The notes under the pieces are model-generated. The model saw only the letters and a list, made by a program, of their open reading frames with translations, did no database searches and was not told the DNA's origin. Made by a program: the position numbers and the translations under genes. From Chitinophagaceae bacterium (lineage in GTDB: Bacteria; Bacteroidota; Bacteroidia; Chitinophagales; Chitinophagaceae), in contig CANICR010000005.1 of NCBI GenBank assembly GCA_947466405.1, positions 1-44,260 on the forward strand: a stretch of DNA of 44,260 bases. Direction: 5' to 3'. Positions 32,811-41,958 of the stretch are shown one piece after another; within the stretch, counting starts at the first letter, position 1, and every line of letters begins with the position of its first letter.

Positions 32811-34946
32811 ATGAAAAAAGCTATTGTCTTTATTTTATTAAATGCTTTTGTATTTTCTCTACTAGCTCAAAAGAAGACATTTACTAATGATCAATACTTT
32901 AAAAATAATCTTAAAGGCATTGTGAACCCCCTTCCGGTTTCTACAAGATGGATTGATAACACTCACTTCATCTTACAAAAAGACAGTAAAAATATCATTA
33001 TAGATGCGCTTACGGGATCAGAAAGAGAAGCGACTGAAACCGAAAGAAAACCCGCAGAAAAAAACAAGTTTTCAATTTTAGTAAAAAAGAATGACTTGTT
33101 TATAAAGACAAATGAAAATGAGATTCAATTAACCAATGATTCTGCGAAAGAGATAAATCCTGTTATTAGTCCGGATAGTAATTATGTGGCATACACGAAA
33201 AACAACGATTTATATACTATTGAGATAGCCACTAAAAATGAAACAAGAATAACAACAGATGGCAGCAATGTAATATTAAATGGATATGCAAGCTGGGTAT
33301 ATATGGAAGAGATTTTGGGAAGAAGCTCTATGTACTGTTCTTTTTGGTGGAGCCCCGATAGTAAACATATTGCTTTTTTTAGATCAGACGATTCAAAAGT
33401 TCCAGAATATACATTAACAGATGCGCCAGGGCAGCATGGTTATGTAGACGTCATTAGATATCCAAAAGTTGGAGATAATAATCCTGAAGTAAAAGTTGGA
33501 ATCGTTGCACCTACAGGAGGTGATATTGTTTGGGCCGATTTTAATGAACATGATGATCAGTATTTTGGCTTGCCTTATTGGAAGCCAGATAGCAAGTCAT
33601 TACTCGTACAATGGATGAATAGAAAACAAAATATTTTAAAGATATGGGAGGTTAACTCAACTACCGGTACCAAAACGGATTTTTTGACAGAAGTACAAAA
33701 AACATGGATAAGTTTAGATGACGAGGGCAAAAGAATTACTTTCTTAAAAAATGGGAAAGGCTTTATCTACAAAAGTGATAAGTATGGGTATGATCAATTG
33801 TATTGGTATGATATGAAAGGCAAGCTTAAAAATGCAATTAATAATGGAAAATATACAGTTACAGAAATTAATGGCATAAATGAGAAAAATAATGTTATTT
33901 ATTTTACAGCAAGAAAAGAAAATACAGCAAGAAAAGATTTTTATAGGGTAAACTTAAACGGAAAAGAATTCAAAAGATTATCTTTTGGAGACTACAATCA
34001 CTCCTCTATTAATTTATCTCCGGATGAATCATATTTCATTACTACGTATAGCAATGCTTTTACCCCTTCAAAAATGACGCTGGTTGATAATAATGGAAAA
34101 ATAATCAAGGAGCTAATCGATACTAAAGGGAAAGATTTTGAAAATACTCAAATGGCAAAAACAGAATTAATTCATGTAATGAGCGACGATAGTTTGTTTA
34201 GCCTCCCTATGAAAATAACCTGGCCACTAAATATGGAAAAAGGGAAAAAGTATCCAGTATTGATTTCGATTTATGGAGGACCAAATGCTGGAACGGTTTG
34301 GGATAGTTGGAATGTAAGCGGAACGCAGCAATGGTATGCAAAAGAGGGATTAATACAAGTTGCTATGGATCACAGAGCTAGCGGACACTTCGGTAAAGCA
34401 GGGGTAAATTATATGTATCACAATTTGGGATTCTGGGAAATGAAGGATTATAGTACAATGGTAAAATGGTTAATTGCTAGCGGACAAGCAGACCCTAAAA
34501 AAATATGTATTACTGGGTTTAGTTATGGAGGTTATATGAGTTGCTATGCATTAACTTATGGATCAGACATATTTACACATAGCATGGCAGGAGGAAGTGT
34601 TATTGATTGGACATTATATGATTCGCATTACACAGAAAGATATATGGGAACTCCTTCGGATAATCCTGAAGGATATAAAACAAGTTCGGTATTAAATTAT
34701 GCAGACAAATACAAAGGCATGTTGCAAATTGTTCATGGTATTGTGGATGAAAATGTTCATTTGCAAAACAGCATCCAATTGGCGAGCAAGTTGCAGGATT
34801 TAAAAAAAGACTTTGAATATATGACCTATAGTGGTGGGCGTCACGGATGGTCTGGAAACAAACAGTTTCATTTTCAAAATATGAAAACCAGATTTATTTA
34901 TAAGTATCTTTTAGAAAAAGAAGCTCCTATTGAAGTAATTAAGTAG
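32811..34946 (+). CDS. Dipeptidyl-peptidase IV-like S9 peptidase, exported
   Basis: 711 residues from the ATG at 32811, which begins the signal peptide MKKAIVFILLNAFVFSLLAQ. The N-terminal beta-propeller (about 40-460) includes SWVYMEEILGRSSMYCSFWWSPDSKHIAF, the Glu-motif of DPP-IV. The C-terminal alpha/beta-hydrolase carries the triad Ser571 (GFSYGGYM), Asp646 (GIVDENVH) and His678 (GGRHGWSG). It probably removes X-Pro or X-Ala dipeptides in the periplasm or at the surface. The frame continues 14 codons upstream of the chosen start, but the signal peptide fixes it. A short in-frame duplication (TARKEN/TARKDF) lies near residue 370. Confidence 0.9.
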   Translation: MKKAIVFILLNAFVFSLLAQKKTFTNDQYFKNNLKGIVNPLPVSTRWIDNTHFILQKDSKNIIIDALTGSEREATETERKPAEKNKFSILVKKNDLFIKTNENEIQLTNDSAKEINPVISPDSNYVAYTKNNDLYTIEIATKNETRITTDGSNVILNGYASWVYMEEILGRSSMYCSFWWSPDSKHIAFFRSDDSKVPEYTLTDAPGQHGYVDVIRYPKVGDNNPEVKVGIVAPTGGDIVWADFNEHDDQYFGLPYWKPDSKSLLVQWMNRKQNILKIWEVNSTTGTKTDFLTEVQKTWISLDDEGKRITFLKNGKGFIYKSDKYGYDQLYWYDMKGKLKNAINNGKYTVTEINGINEKNNVIYFTARKENTARKDFYRVNLNGKEFKRLSFGDYNHSSINLSPDESYFITTYSNAFTPSKMTLVDNNGKIIKELIDTKGKDFENTQMAKTELIHVMSDDSLFSLPMKITWPLNMEKGKKYPVLISIYGGPNAGTVWDSWNVSGTQQWYAKEGLIQVAMDHRASGHFGKAGVNYMYHNLGFWEMKDYSTMVKWLIASGQADPKKICITGFSYGGYMSCYALTYGSDIFTHSMAGGSVIDWTLYDSHYTERYMGTPSDNPEGYKTSSVLNYADKYKGMLQIVHGIVDENVHLQNSIQLASKLQDLKKDFEYMTYSGGRHGWSGNKQFHFQNMKTRFIYKYLLEKEAPIEVIK

Positions 34947-34950
34947 TTGA

Positions 34951-35298
34951 TTATAATAAAAAATCAGCCAATAATGCTTCATCAAATCCAACAAGGAATT
35001 TTTTACCTTTTTCAATGATAGGCCTTTTGATAATGCTCGTATTTTCAAGCATTATTTCGATAGCTTTTTTTTCAGTTAGATTTTTGTGTTGTTCAGCAAT
35101 TGATTTCCAGGTAGTACCTTTTTTATTAAATACAACTTCCCATCCTAATGCCTTACACCAGGCTGTTAGCCTGTCAATATGTATTCCTTCTTTTTTGTAA
35201 TTATGAAAAGTGTAATAAATCTTATGGGTGTTACACCAATCTAAAGTTTTCTTTATTGAATTGCAATTAGGTATTCCGTAAATAATAATGTTGCTCAT
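34951..35298 (-). CDS. ArsC/Spx-type thioredoxin-fold protein
   Basis: 115 residues from the ATG at 35298: MSNIIIYGIPNCNSIKKTLDW, then YKKEGIHIDRLTAWCKALGWE, then NTSIIKRPIIEKGKKFLVGF. This is the ArsC/Spx/YffB fold with a single N-terminal Cys (residue 12) followed by NSIKK and the RPIIE stretch. YffB-like members are of uncertain function; true arsenate reductases differ around the active Cys, and no ars operon is near. The start 15 codons further upstream lies inside the aldo/keto reductase gene and is not preferred. The stop of that upstream gene is one base away, so both are co-transcribed. Confidence 0.82.
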   Translation of the reverse strand: MSNIIIYGIPNCNSIKKTLDWCNTHKIYYTFHNYKKEGIHIDRLTAWCKALGWEVVFNKKGTTWKSIAEQHKNLTEKKAIEIMLENTSIIKRPIIEKGKKFLVGFDEALLADFLL

Positions 35299-35299
35299 A

Positions 35300-36289
35300 T
35301 CAAAAATCGGGAAGTGTTGGTTTTGTTTTAATAATCCCTTCAATTTTATCCATTACTTCATCGTTTAGTAGGGGTAATGCTTCTAAAGATTTTAAATTTT
35401 CTAGCAGCTGTTGTTTTTTTGTAGCCCCTAAAATTGCAGTGCTAACATTTGGATTTTTTATACACCACGCAATGCTCATAGCCGCTGTGGTAATATTTAA
35501 TTTATTTGCCAGATCGGAAAGTTTTTTAGCTTTTTTGATATTGTCTTCTAGCATCCAACGGTCTTTCAACCAATCAAAACCTTGTAATGCAAATCGACTT
35601 TTTTTAGGAATACCGTCATTATATTTTCCACTTAATAATCCAGATGCCAATGGGCTCCAAATGGTAGTTCCCATTCCAACAGTTCTAAAAATGTCTAAAT
35701 ATTCTTTATCCATTTTATTCCGCTCAAACATATTGTATTGAGGTTGTTCCATGGTGGGTCCGATTAATTTATATTTTTCAGCAACCCGATGAGCTTCCAT
35801 AATTTCAACACCGCTCCATTCGCTTGTGCCCCAATATAATATTTTACCTTGTTGAATTAAATGGTTCATAGCCCAAACCGTTTCTTCTATCGGTGTATTT
35901 TTATCAGGACGATGGCAAAAGTATAAATCTAAATAATCAACTTGTAACCTTATTAGCGCTTCATTGCATGCTTCAATTAAATGCTTTCTGTTGCAACCAG
36001 TTTGATTAGGCTTATTATCTTTTCCTCTCCAACCCCAAAATGCTTTTGAAGACACAATAAAAGAGCTGCGGTCCCATTTCTTTTTTCTTAAAACACGACC
36101 CATCATTTTTTCGCTTTCACCAAGCGCATATATTTCAGCGTTATCAAAGAAATTAACTCCATGATCGTAAGCGATACTCATTAATTCTTCTGCTGTTTTG
36201 TCATTAATTTGTTTACTAAAACTAACCCAGCTTCCAAAAGATAAGGCGCTAACTTGTAAGCCCGATTTTCCTAATCTACGATATTCCAT
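35300..36289 (-). CDS. Aldo/keto reductase (Kv-beta/YghZ-like)
   Basis: A 329-residue TIM-barrel oxidoreductase. N-terminal EYRRLGKSGLQVSALSFGSW is the family signature. The catalytic residues are in FDNAEIYALGESE (Asp and Tyr), SKAFWGW (Lys) and FCHRPD (His). The C-terminal NADPH-binding loop is in VSTAILGATKKQQLLENL. The shape matches the potassium-channel beta-subunit-like branch including YghZ, which reduces aldehydes such as methylglyoxal with NADPH. Start ATG. The ArsC-like gene begins one base after its stop, so the two probably share a transcript and perhaps a stress role, which is inference. Confidence 0.88.
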   Translation of the reverse strand: MEYRRLGKSGLQVSALSFGSWVSFSKQINDKTAEELMSIAYDHGVNFFDNAEIYALGESEKMMGRVLRKKKWDRSSFIVSSKAFWGWRGKDNKPNQTGCNRKHLIEACNEALIRLQVDYLDLYFCHRPDKNTPIEETVWAMNHLIQQGKILYWGTSEWSGVEIMEAHRVAEKYKLIGPTMEQPQYNMFERNKMDKEYLDIFRTVGMGTTIWSPLASGLLSGKYNDGIPKKSRFALQGFDWLKDRWMLEDNIKKAKKLSDLANKLNITTAAMSIAWCIKNPNVSTAILGATKKQQLLENLKSLEALPLLNDEVMDKIEGIIKTKPTLPDF

Positions 36290-36362
36290 ACAGTATTTTT
36301 TTAGATTGTAAAGTTAAAATAAGATAGTATTCAACAATGATTTATTGATATAATATGTATCA

Positions 36363-36941
36363 TTAACCAGGAATTTTTGATGCAGGCACACTGATTATTC
36401 CAATAGAGTGCAAAATTCGCCAGTTTTTAAAATCCTGACTTGCTTCCATCCCTTTGCCATCTATAGTTTCTGTCTTTGTTCTGATACGAACTGGTTTATC
36501 TGTATAAAACTCAGTGCCAGGCTTATTTCTATCCCAATACAATTCATTGCAATACAAAGTATCACCTTTCTGTACATTAAATAACACAACACTATCCTTT
36601 AAGAAAATCTTGCTTTGGTTTTGTTCGTATTTTGCATAATTGGCATCTAGCTTACTTTCAATAATGCCAGCCTGATTATAAAAATCAACATGTAATTTAT
36701 TTGGAAAGACTATGTATGGTGTTTGATCCTGTATGTTTAACATTAATGGCGAAGATAATATTGCTTTTACTTTGCCACCAAGAGTATAATTCAATTTAAT
36801 ATTTACAGCCTCTTCAATATTTAATTTATTTTTGTTTGAGTTTTTATTTTTCGTTTTATTGTTTTCGCAGGCACATAAAAATAAACAGCAAAAAAAAATG
36901 GCTGATAATCTTTTGCAAAATAGTTTGCTATTTAAATACAT
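36363..36941 (-). CDS. lptC: LptC: periplasmic bridge protein of LPS transport
   Basis: A 192-residue lipoprotein with a leader ending in the lipobox LCAC (Cys25). From about residue 60 onward the beta-jellyroll LptC pattern appears: PYIVFPNKLHVDFYN, ESKLDANYAKYEQNQSKIFLKDSVVLFN, the TLYCNELYWDRNK stretch and DGKGMEASQDFKNW. In Bacteroidota, LptC is often a lipoprotein instead of having a transmembrane anchor. It takes LPS from the LptBFG transporter and passes it to the periplasmic bridge. It follows the outer-membrane protein gene (24-base gap) in the coaX operon. Confidence 0.87.
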   Translation of the reverse strand: MYLNSKLFCKRLSAIFFCCLFLCACENNKTKNKNSNKNKLNIEEAVNIKLNYTLGGKVKAILSSPLMLNIQDQTPYIVFPNKLHVDFYNQAGIIESKLDANYAKYEQNQSKIFLKDSVVLFNVQKGDTLYCNELYWDRNKPGTEFYTDKPVRIRTKTETIDGKGMEASQDFKNWRILHSIGIISVPASKIPG

Positions 36942-36965
36942 TTGAATAGTTAATAAATTATCTTA

Positions 36966-38375
36966 TTAATCGTAACTTCTTTTTTGGAACCAACGCGCAT
37001 TCATTGATACGCCAAAGTTAATTCTTGTGAAAGTTTCTTTTATGCCTACCGACTGATTGCTGCTTTTATTCCCAATTTCAAAAGAAGTATTCAATGTTAC
37101 ATATTCTCCTCTGCTTTGAATATATCTCGGAGTAGTTAATGGCAAACTAAAACCACCAGTTACTGCAAAGTTATTTCTTGCATTAATTGTTTTAATATAA
37201 TCCGGTCCAAAATAAAAGCCAGTTCTATATTTGATATAATCGAGATATTTTTTATTATTTCCATTACTTTTTACTGGATAATATTCAACACCAGCCCTAA
37301 ATGTCCAACTGTTGCTGGTGATTTCATTATTGTCGTAATATTTATAATTGCTCCAATTTGTACATTCGTAATCTACTCCAATCAGCCATTGTTTGTTTTT
37401 ACTTTGATAAGTGAATCCAGTTCCATAGCTTAAGGGAAGGATTACTTTACCTTTAGTATCTTCTTGATATAAAACGCTATCAATTTTTACCTCACCTCCA
37501 TTATAATCATAACCAAAAGTTTCATTGTAAGAACTTTGTTTGGCTTTTAAATTTTGCTGCAAGTTTGCAAAAGCACCTAATCTTAATACGCTTGAATTTT
37601 TTAAATGAATTTCATATTGCAATCCAGTGTTAATAAAAATCCCATTAAATCTACTCTTTACTTCATAATTAGACCTGAAATATTTAACTGTATCATTAAT
37701 AATAGAAGTCTTTGTACTGTAATCTTTATTTCCAAAAGTCAATCCACTGCTAATGCCCACACAAAGTGCATTTTTATAGATGCCCTTTCCAATTTTTTTA
37801 TATCCCGAGCTTATATTAATTTGATTAACTCCACCAAATCCTTCATATAAGGTGTTAATGCTGTCTATAGCATCATTCTTTATATTATGTTCAATTTTAT
37901 AATTTATTCTTGAAATAGGTCTTAACCCAAAACTCATTGCCCATGAATTTCCATTTTTTTCCATTTTTTTTGTTGAAACAGGGAAAGCAATTTGTAAGTA
38001 AGACATCACAGCATTTCTGGAACTAAACTTTTCTGTGGAGGTATTGCTTTTTAATGTCAGAAAGTCAACTTCACCGCCAATGTCAAAAATCGCGTTGGAG
38101 AAATTTTTGGTGTTAGATAAATTTCCTAATGACGCTGGATTATTCAGGTTAATATTAAACGGATGGCCAATTAATCCGTAATCAGCATATCCAATAGAAA
38201 TGCCTCCCATTCCTCTATTGGTAATATTTTGATTAGGCACAAGGTCTCCGATGCCATATCTTGAATAAGGTGAATTTTCTTGCGCATGTGCATGCGTTGA
38301 AAACAGCAATACAATTAAAATTATAATCGATTGTTTAATTTTAAGATGCCTGGTTGTTAATTTCACTAAGTACAT
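36966..38375 (-). CDS. SPYSRYGIGD-type outer-membrane beta-barrel protein
   Basis: A protein of about 469 residues from the ATG at 38375 with a signal peptide ending in THAHAQ. The mature start ENSPYSRYGIGDL, followed by RGMGGISIGY and INLNNPASLGNL, is the hallmark of a Bacteroidota outer-membrane protein family whose members are placed next to coaX and lptC. The rest alternates polar and aromatic residues as expected of a beta-barrel (FRAGVEYYP, YRTGFYFGPDY, FGVSMNARWF). No function is established. The start overlaps the end of coaX by 35 bases. The frame extends 20 codons further upstream, but no signal peptide begins there. Confidence 0.82.
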   Translation of the reverse strand: MYLVKLTTRHLKIKQSIIILIVLLFSTHAHAQENSPYSRYGIGDLVPNQNITNRGMGGISIGYADYGLIGHPFNINLNNPASLGNLSNTKNFSNAIFDIGGEVDFLTLKSNTSTEKFSSRNAVMSYLQIAFPVSTKKMEKNGNSWAMSFGLRPISRINYKIEHNIKNDAIDSINTLYEGFGGVNQINISSGYKKIGKGIYKNALCVGISSGLTFGNKDYSTKTSIINDTVKYFRSNYEVKSRFNGIFINTGLQYEIHLKNSSVLRLGAFANLQQNLKAKQSSYNETFGYDYNGGEVKIDSVLYQEDTKGKVILPLSYGTGFTYQSKNKQWLIGVDYECTNWSNYKYYDNNEITSNSWTFRAGVEYYPVKSNGNNKKYLDYIKYRTGFYFGPDYIKTINARNNFAVTGGFSLPLTTPRYIQSRGEYVTLNTSFEIGNKSSNQSVGIKETFTRINFGVSMNARWFQKRSYD

Positions 38376-39072
38376 ATAATCCTTTAAATAAAAAATAAGC
38401 GTCGGCAAATATCCTGTTTTTAAGTTGACTAGCAAAATCGGACAGATTTCCTCCGGTTAATACCACGTTAAACTTGTTGTATTTATTTTGATACTTTTCA
38501 ATCATTCCATCAATTTCGCAAATAACACCATTCATTACGCCGGATTGTAAATTTGTTTTAGTGTCATATCCCATCATAGGAATATTCCAATCTGAAGACA
38601 CTAAAGGCAATTTCGCTGTATAATCATGCATTGATTTGAATCTCATAGCAATCCCAGGAGAAATAGAGCCACCTAAAAAGTGACCATATTGATTCATGAA
38701 ATTATAGGTAATACAGCTTCCTGCAGCAATCACAAGTGTATTGTAATTTGGGAAAAACGTTTTCGCTGCCGCCATTAATGCAATCCTATCTGGTCCTACC
38801 GTTGCAGGTTTTGATACTTTTGTTACAAAATTTTGCTTTGTATTAGCAGAAACTTTATGAAATAAAGTGCTCGTATTCAATATAGATTCTATCTCAGGAT
38901 TATGATCAATAACACTTGAAAGAATTGATTTATTCGGCTTATAGGTATCAATAATCTCTTGAATGGTATTGTCGCTATCATTTTTTAAAATAAATTCTTT
39001 ATTAAAATCACCATTAATAAAAAGGGCAGCTTTTAATAAGGAATTTCCGAAATCGAGACAAAGTGTAGTCAT
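38341..39072 (-). CDS. coaX: Type III pantothenate kinase
   Basis: 243 residues from the ATG at 39072: MTTLCLDFGNSLLKAALF is the nucleotide-binding DxGN motif. VGPDRIALMAAAK (about residue 94), the SCITYNFMN stretch and GGSISPGIAMRF follow, then VLTGGNLSDFA. It phosphorylates pantothenate, the first step of coenzyme A synthesis, and CoaX enzymes need a monovalent cation. The frame extends five codons upstream to 39087; the inner ATG gives the family's usual N-terminus. It is the first gene of a conserved coaX / outer-membrane protein / lptC operon. Confidence 0.93.
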   Translation of the reverse strand: MTTLCLDFGNSLLKAALFINGDFNKEFILKNDSDNTIQEIIDTYKPNKSILSSVIDHNPEIESILNTSTLFHKVSANTKQNFVTKVSKPATVGPDRIALMAAAKTFFPNYNTLVIAAGSCITYNFMNQYGHFLGGSISPGIAMRFKSMHDYTAKLPLVSSDWNIPMMGYDTKTNLQSGVMNGVICEIDGMIEKYQNKYNKFNVVLTGGNLSDFASQLKNRIFADAYFLFKGLYVLSEINNQAS

Positions 39073-39121
39073 GAGAAAAGATGACATTAAATAATAACAG
39101 TATGCGTATTTTGAGACAAGT

Positions 39122-39129
39122 CAAAAATA
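39122..39129 (-). promoter_or_regulatory. -7 box of the coaX operon
   Basis: On the minus strand TATTTTTG matches TAnnTTTG, about 50 bases before the coaX ATG at 39072. No good -33 element is seen. Confidence 0.45.
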
Positions 39130-39229
39130 GCTAAGAATGTCGGAACTGTATTTAAATATTTTATTTGTAACAGTAATAATATGGAAGATTTAAACTAGTG
39201 AAATCATCTTACTTATTGTGTGCTTCTAG

Positions 39230-39237
39230 TATTTTTG
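39230..39237 (+). promoter_or_regulatory. -7 box of rmlB
   Basis: TATTTTTG matches TAnnTTTG, 33 bases before the rmlB ATG at 39270. It lies inside the longer open frame that begins at 39198, which supports the shorter start. Confidence 0.5.
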
Positions 39238-39269
39238 CTCTAATTTGCTTAATTTTGATATATATTAAT

Positions 39270-40319
39270 ATGCAAAATATACTAATAACAGGAGGAGCTG
39301 GCTTTATTGGCTCACATCTTACCAGACTATTCGTCACTAAATATCCAGAATACAACATTGTAAATCTTGATGCATTAACCTATGCAGGAAATTTAAATAA
39401 CTTAAAAGATATTGAACATGCCCCTAATTACACTTTTGTAAAAGGGGACATTACTGATATAGCGTTTGTTAGCAACCTATTTGCCACCCATCAATTTACA
39501 GGTGTTTTGCATTGTGCAGCTGAAAGTCATGTAGATCGATCAATTACAGATCCATTAGCTTTTGTGAGGACGAATGTAATCGGCACCGTTTCTTTACTTC
39601 AAGCAGCAAAAGAACATTGGAAATCAAATATGGCTGAAAAAGTATTTTATCATATTTCTACAGATGAGGTTTATGGAAGCTTGGGAAATGAAGGTTTTTT
39701 CACAGAAGAAACAGCCTATGATCCCCGTAGTCCATATTCTGCTTCAAAAGCTTCTTCAGATCATTTTGTAAGAGCTTATTTTCATACCTATCAACTACCC
39801 GTTAAAATTTCTAATTGTTCTAATAACTACGGTCCTTTCCATTTCCCGGAAAAACTAATTCCACTTTGTATTCATAACATCATCCATAAAAAAGCTTTGC
39901 CAATTTATGGAAAAGGAGAAAATATTCGTGATTGGTTATTTGTAGAAGATCATGTAAAAGCTATTGATGTTATTTTTCACAAAGGAAAAGTAGGTGAAAC
40001 GTATAATATTGGGGGACATAATGAATGGACTAATATTGATTTGGTGAAAGAGTTGTGTAAACAAATGGATCAAAAACTTGGAAGAGCAGTAGGCGAGAGT
40101 GAACAATTAATTACTTATGTAAAAGACCGTGCTGGTCATGATTTACGTTACGCCATTGATGCCACAAAACTTAAAGATGAATTAGGTTGGTTGCCTTCTT
40201 TGCAATTTGAAGAAGGGATTTCTAAAACAATAGATTGGTATCTAAATAATAGCGAATGGCTCGATAATGTAACGAGTGGCGATTATCAAAAATATTATTC
40301 CAGCCTATACGGTTCCTAA
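39270..40319 (+). CDS. rmlB: dTDP-glucose 4,6-dehydratase
   Basis: 349 residues from the ATG at 39270. The NAD-binding motif GGAGFIGSHL is at residues 8-17, HCAAESHVDRSI is next, HISTDEVYGS contains the Thr-Asp-Glu catalytic set, and YSASKASSDH supplies the Tyr-x-x-x-Lys dyad. SNNYGPFHFPEKLIP completes the RmlB pattern. It converts dTDP-glucose to dTDP-4-keto-6-deoxyglucose. rmlA follows after 26 bases and an acyltransferase after that. The longer frame from 39198 contains a -7 promoter box and a non-family N-terminus. It could be named rfbB. Confidence 0.95.
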   Translation: MQNILITGGAGFIGSHLTRLFVTKYPEYNIVNLDALTYAGNLNNLKDIEHAPNYTFVKGDITDIAFVSNLFATHQFTGVLHCAAESHVDRSITDPLAFVRTNVIGTVSLLQAAKEHWKSNMAEKVFYHISTDEVYGSLGNEGFFTEETAYDPRSPYSASKASSDHFVRAYFHTYQLPVKISNCSNNYGPFHFPEKLIPLCIHNIIHKKALPIYGKGENIRDWLFVEDHVKAIDVIFHKGKVGETYNIGGHNEWTNIDLVKELCKQMDQKLGRAVGESEQLITYVKDRAGHDLRYAIDATKLKDELGWLPSLQFEEGISKTIDWYLNNSEWLDNVTSGDYQKYYSSLYGS

Positions 40320-40345
40320 TAATTTAACAACGAATCAACCATTTT

Positions 40346-41206
40346 ATGAAAGGTATTATTCTTGCAGGCGGATCAGGTACCCGATTATATCCAATAACAA
40401 TGGGTATAAGTAAACAATTGATGCCTATATATGATAAGCCAATGATTTATTATCCTTTAAGCACATTGATGCTTGCTGGAATAAAAGACATATTAATTAT
40501 TACAACACCAGATGATCAGGAACAATTTGTACGTTTGTTAGGAGATGGATCTCAATGGGGATGCAATATTTCTTATGCTAAACAAGAAATACCTAACGGT
40601 TTAGCGCAAGCGTTTGTTATAGGAGAAAAGTTTATTGGCAATGATAGTGTTGCACTTGTGTTGGGGGATAATATTTTTTATGGAAGTGGATTTAGTAAAA
40701 TGCTTCAATCTGCAACAAATCCCGAAGGCGCAGTTATTTTTGCATATCCTGTAGTTGATCCTGAAAGATATGGGGTAGTTGAGTTTGATAAAGATCTACA
40801 TGCAGTTAGTATTGAAGAAAAACCTACAAACCCTAAAAGTAATTTTGCTGTTCCTGGTTTGTACTTTTATAACAATGATGTTGTAGAAATAGCCAAGAAT
40901 ATCAAACCAAGCCACAGAGGAGAATATGAAATCACAGATTTGAACAGGGTTTATATGGAAAACAAACAATTGAAAGTAGTTGTTTTAAATAGAGGATTTG
41001 CTTGGCTGGATACTGGAACTTTCGATTCGTTAAATGATGCGAGTGAATATGTGAGGGTTATTGAAAAAAGACAAGGATTAAAAGTAGGATGTCCCGAAGA
41101 AATTGCTTGGCGTATGGGGTTTATTACAAAAGAAGATCTTGAAAAACTTGCCGCAAATCTACATAAAAGTGGCTATGGCCTTTATTTAAATCGTATTTCT
41201 AAATAG
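40346..41206 (+). CDS. rmlA: Glucose-1-phosphate thymidylyltransferase
   Basis: A 286-residue RmlA. The N-terminal nucleotide-binding motif is [16 protein letters not shown], followed by [18 protein letters not shown], the [13 protein letters not shown] segment with the metal Asp, [19 protein letters not shown] and [14 protein letters not shown]. The enzyme makes dTDP-glucose from dTTP and glucose-1-phosphate, the donor for RmlB encoded just upstream. Length is normal. The next gene begins 6 bases downstream, giving a three-gene dTDP-sugar unit. Confidence 0.96.
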   Translation: MKGIILAGGSGTRLYPITMGISKQLMPIYDKPMIYYPLSTLMLAGIKDILIITTPDDQEQFVRLLGDGSQWGCNISYAKQEIPNGLAQAFVIGEKFIGNDSVALVLGDNIFYGSGFSKMLQSATNPEGAVIFAYPVVDPERYGVVEFDKDLHAVSIEEKPTNPKSNFAVPGLYFYNNDVVEIAKNIKPSHRGEYEITDLNRVYMENKQLKVVVLNRGFAWLDTGTFDSLNDASEYVRVIEKRQGLKVGCPEEIAWRMGFITKEDLEKLAANLHKSGYGLYLNRISK

Positions 41207-41212
41207 CATTCA

Positions 41213-41779
41213 ATGAGTTATTTCGTACATCCTTCATCCATAATAGATGAACATTGCCAAATAGGAGCGGGTACGAAAATCTGGCATTTTTCACACATAA
41301 TGCCCCATGCAACCATAGGAAAAAATTGTAACCTAGGTCAGAATGTTGTTATTGCCAACAATGTTATAATTGGCAATAATGTTAGAATACAAAACAACGT
41401 TAGTGTATACGAAGGTGTTATAGTAGAGGAGGATGTTTTTATTGGGCCATCAGCAGTATTTACTAATGTAATCAATCCCAGAAGCGCCATCAGCAGAAAA
41501 AATCAATTTAAGCCAACTATAATAAAGAAAGGTGCCACCATTGGCGCAAATGCTACTATTATTTGTGGCAATGAAATAGGAAAATTTGCCTTTATAGGCG
41601 CCGGTACAGTGGTTACAAAATCAGTAAAACCTTACGCATTAATAATTGGAAATCCTGGCAAGCAAGTTGGATGGATGAGCGAACTAGGCCATAAATTAAT
41701 ATTTGTCAACAATAAAGCTGTTTGTCCGGAAAGTGGTCAAACATTCATTCTCGAAAACAACACTGTTCTGCCATTATAA
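41213..41779 (+). CDS. Left-handed beta-helix (hexapeptide) N-acyltransferase
   Basis: A 188-residue protein of hexapeptide repeats ([66 protein letters not shown]). It is similar to WlbB/WbpD, FdtC and other sugar-nucleotide N-acetyltransferases that work on 3-amino sugars. Coupling to rmlB and rmlA (6-base gap) suggests a dTDP-3-amino-3,6-dideoxy-sugar acetyltransferase, but no 3,4-ketoisomerase or aminotransferase is in the window. An alternative is a UDP-3-amino-glucuronate acetyltransferase. The end, [19 protein letters not shown], carries a single Cys. Start ATG. Confidence 0.83.
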   Translation: MSYFVHPSSIIDEHCQIGAGTKIWHFSHIMPHATIGKNCNLGQNVVIANNVIIGNNVRIQNNVSVYEGVIVEEDVFIGPSAVFTNVINPRSAISRKNQFKPTIIKKGATIGANATIICGNEIGKFAFIGAGTVVTKSVKPYALIIGNPGKQVGWMSELGHKLIFVNNKAVCPESGQTFILENNTVLPL

Positions 41780-41958
41780 TAGAGTTGTATACTCCATCTT
41801 CGTACTTCTACCCCTTTATCATCGTATTTGTACTTGTATTTTATCTGTAAAATTGATAATACTACTCGATTTTTCGTCAATTCTGTTTATTCTACTCTAG
41901 AATTACAATAATTAAAACTGTCTGTCGTTTTTATAGCCACAAGATTAATCAAACCCCT
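41780..41958. other. Gap before the last glycosyltransferase gene
   Basis: 179 bases without a gene. It is AT-rich with no clear consensus promoter or strong hairpin; I see nothing more in it. Confidence 0.4.

Noticed and set aside
34951-35298. Arsenate reductase of an arsenic-resistance operon.
   Set aside because: There is no arsB, arsR or acr3 nearby and the active-site surroundings fit the YffB/Spx-like branch better.
39198-39269. Longer N-terminus for rmlB with a hydrophobic leader.
   Set aside because: RmlB is cytoplasmic and begins right before the GGAGFIG motif. A -7 promoter box lies in the extension.
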